Below are positions 43,859 to 45,128 of a DNA stretch of 45,128 nucleotides, piece after piece (position 1 is the first letter of the stretch; each line of letters starts with the position of its first letter). Source of the DNA: Candidatus Gottesmanbacteria bacterium (lineage in GTDB: Bacteria; Patescibacteriota; Microgenomatia; UBA10105; UBA927). The notes beneath the pieces were generated by a model that ran no database searches, was not told where the DNA came from, and worked only from the letters and a program-made list of their open reading frames with translations. The stretch is taken from positions 1 through 45,128 of the forward strand of contig JACREN010000018.1 of the NCBI GenBank assembly GCA_016218255.1, given 5' to 3'. The position numbers were made by a program, and so were the translations under genes.

Positions 43859-44248
43859 TTACGTTTTCTTCGGAAGATTTTTGAAAATCCGCTTACGGAG
43901 ATTAGCCGTTGTTTGCCTACCGTGTTCCTGTAAGGCTTCGATGTGCGCCAATGCGCTCTCCAACTTTTCAGCAGCGTTCCCAGTTATTTCATCTTTCTTA
44001 TCTTCCAAGGAATCCAACATTTTCTCTTTGATTGATTCCCCTTCCCGTACCAATTCCTTACCCTTATTTTCCAGTTCTCCTATTTTTTCCTGCACGTCGT
44101 CTATGATATCTTCTCCTTTTTCCCGTATCAGTTTTCCTGTCTTTTTCCCTTCTTTGGTGCCCAAAAAGAAAATCGTCAACGCACCGATAAGTCCGCCAAT
44201 AAAAAATCCCAACAAAAATTTTCCGTCCGTACGCTTTGCATCACTCAT
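43859..44248 (-). CDS. YtxH-domain protein
   Basis: A 129-aa protein with one N-terminal membrane helix (FLLGFFIGGLIGALTIFFLG, about residues 11-30), followed by the KEGKKTGKLIREKGEDI pattern of YtxH and a long charged helix or coiled coil. YtxH proteins are general-stress or envelope-associated proteins of unknown activity. AAAGGAGGAG precedes the ATG. The start overlaps the DUF948-like gene by 8 bp. Confidence 0.88.
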   Translation of the reverse strand: MSDAKRTDGKFLLGFFIGGLIGALTIFFLGTKEGKKTGKLIREKGEDIIDDVQEKIGELENKGKELVREGESIKEKMLDSLEDKKDEITGNAAEKLESALAHIEALQEHGRQTTANLRKRIFKNLPKKT

Positions 44249-44498
44249 GGGCTCCTCCTTTGCGAAATGCGGAAAAGAAAGATAACCCCGCTTTAATACC
44301 GCTGACGATACCTGACATCCCAGCTACCCCATCGCTCACAGCCCCGGTCATTTTTCCGCCGTCTTCTAGCATTTTATTCATTTTTTGTATGGATATACGT
44401 ACTTCTTTGAAGATATACCAAACCTGAACACCTAACGCAACCATTAGGCCAGTGAGGATAAAACTGATGACTATGATTGTTATCTGGACAGCATCCAT
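44241..44498 (-). CDS. Small DUF948-like membrane protein
   Basis: An 85-aa protein with one N-terminal membrane helix (about residues 5-27) followed by a helical, Gly/Ala-rich region with MTGAVSDGVAGM. The layout resembles DUF948-type proteins, which often precede a YtxH gene as here. TATTTT preceded by TGG lies 6 nt before the ATG at 44498, so the mRNA is probably leaderless and covers both genes. Function is unknown. Confidence 0.75.
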   Translation of the reverse strand: MDAVQITIIVISFILTGLMVALGVQVWYIFKEVRISIQKMNKMLEDGGKMTGAVSDGVAGMSGIVSGIKAGLSFFSAFRKGGAHE

Positions 44499-44504
44499 GG
44501 GCAG

Positions 44505-44510
44505 AAAATA
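44505..44510 (-). promoter_or_regulatory. Extended -10 element for the DUF948-like/YtxH pair
   Basis: TATTTT preceded by TGG (ATTGG-TATTTT) on the minus strand ends 6 nt before the ATG at 44498. The -10 matches TATAAT at only four positions, so support comes mainly from context and spacing. Confidence 0.4.
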
Positions 44511-44562
44511 CCAATAGAATATACTATAGTATTGCGTAAATCAGTCTGCATGTCAACGACAA

Positions 44563-45128
44563 CTACGGCTGTTGAAATCCGACATTTCGCGTTACGGTCG
44601 TGATTTTTCCGAAGCGGCTTGTCGCAACAACGGTTATACGATTTACTCCTGATACGAGCGACAATTGATCAAAAAACCTCCCGTCGCTCCGAACCAATAC
44701 ACTCATACCGTTCACAGTAACCGTAGCATCCGGATCCGTACGCCCCAAAATATCAATTCTTTTCTCTTTGGCAACAGACTCACCCACTGGCTGCTCAATG
44801 ATTAATTGAGGTGCCTGGTACAACCTCCGATACTGTAAACCAAAATAGAGAAAAAATACCACGCCAAATGAAGCAACCAGAAGAGCTAAAAATCTACCAG
44901 GCGTCAGGATAAACATTGGTTTATTGAGTGGCTCGGCCATTCCTTTCGGCAGCAAACTCGCCCGCGTTACATCCTCTGTCTGCCGCCGAAAAAAAGCAAG
45001 TACCGCAGCGCTGTCCAAACCCAAATAATCGCTGTAGTTTTTGACAAAACCTTTCGCATACCCCAAAGAGGGGAGCTTGGAAAAATCGTCAGCTTCCATC
45101 GCCTCTAAAAACTTCAACCTGATCTTTG
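44563..45128 (-). CDS. RodZ-like helix-turn-helix membrane protein, 5' end outside the window
   Basis: The frame stays open to the window edge, so the gene is partial. The visible part (about 188 aa) begins with IRLKFLEAMEADDFSKLPS and GYAKGFVKNYSDYLGLD, the C-terminal half of the HTH_25 domain of RodZ-type proteins. A membrane segment follows (FLALLVASFGVVFFLYFGL, about 95 residues in), then an outer beta domain with the DPDATVTVNG motif and a GRFFDQLSLVSGVNRITV strand pair. RodZ links MreB to the wall machinery; the visible part fits that role, but the MreB-contacting N-terminus is not seen. The first visible start-like codon (TTG at 45117) is not the true start. Confidence 0.85.
   Translation of the reverse strand, partial: KIRLKFLEAMEADDFSKLPSLGYAKGFVKNYSDYLGLDSAAVLAFFRRQTEDVTRASLLPKGMAEPLNKPMFILTPGRFLALLVASFGVVFFLYFGLQYRRLYQAPQLIIEQPVGESVAKEKRIDILGRTDPDATVTVNGMSVLVRSDGRFFDQLSLVSGVNRITVVATSRFGKITTVTRNVGFQQP

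Noticed and set aside
1..45128. Mobile elements, CRISPR arrays, phage genes or inteins
   Set aside because: No spaced direct repeats, transposase or integrase motifs, or insertions in RecA, RpoB or other intein-prone proteins were seen; the baseplate-J-like region sits in a cellular membrane protein without other phage genes.

Overview
This window reads as a chromosomal piece of a Candidate Phyla Radiation (Patescibacteria, probably Parcubacteria-type) genome using the standard genetic code. The evidence is: a single huge ribosomal-protein block with no rpmD (L30) between rpsE and rplO; shortened housekeeping proteins (AlaS about 603 aa with no C-Ala domain, L2 about 250 aa, RpoB 1112 aa); very tight gene packing; and CPR-style accessory proteins, such as an actin-like/TM/baseplate-J-like fusion, a VanW-like protein, a sortase and an AMP-phosphorylase-like enzyme. 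TGA acts as an ordinary stop codon in several genes, so recoded (code 25) lineages are excluded.

Layout. 1-1.6 kb: tRNA-Pro(GGG) on minus, recA on plus, and a small unknown gene that meets recA tail to tail. 1.6-30 kb, all minus strand: read in the transcription direction the order is rpoB-rpoC-rpsL-rpsG, then a DNA glycosylase and a small exported protein, then fusA-tuf-rpsJ, then rplC through secY-adk-kinase-map-infA-rpmJ-rpsM-rpsK-rpsD, then rpoA-rplQ-rplM-rpsI-unknown. This is the str, S10, spc and alpha operons joined end to end, with promoters I can place before rpoB, the small exported gene, fusA, tuf, rplC and rpoA. 30-32.4 kb: a GNAT-type acyltransferase, a PEBP protein and a VanW-like protein, arranged convergently and divergently. 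32.4-42.4 kb, minus strand: a PNP-fold enzyme and alaS, then an envelope and nucleotide-salvage run (actin-like/baseplate-J fusion, sortase, AMP/thymidine phosphorylase-like enzyme, zinc ribbon, MltG, a small unknown, TspO, a small membrane protein). 42.4-43.9 kb, plus strand: an RBBP9-like hydrolase and an EamA transporter. 43.9-45.1 kb, minus strand: a RodZ-like protein cut by the window end, a DUF948-like protein and a YtxH protein.

Two regulatory themes stand out. First, genes that begin transcription units repeatedly carry an extended -10 element (TGG or GGG followed by TATAMT, or a close variant) whose last base lies only 6-7 nt before the start codon, which predicts leaderless mRNAs. 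Several operon-internal genes instead have AGGAGG-type Shine-Dalgarno sequences. Second, rplC, rpoB and the VanW-like gene have a good promoter, then a hairpin with a T-run inside the leader, which looks like attenuation. The rpsJ-rplC gap holds the best example and is the strongest candidate for an undescribed regulatory element here. No CRISPR array, insertion sequence, rRNA or phage gene was found, and no stretch over 300 bases lacks a gene.
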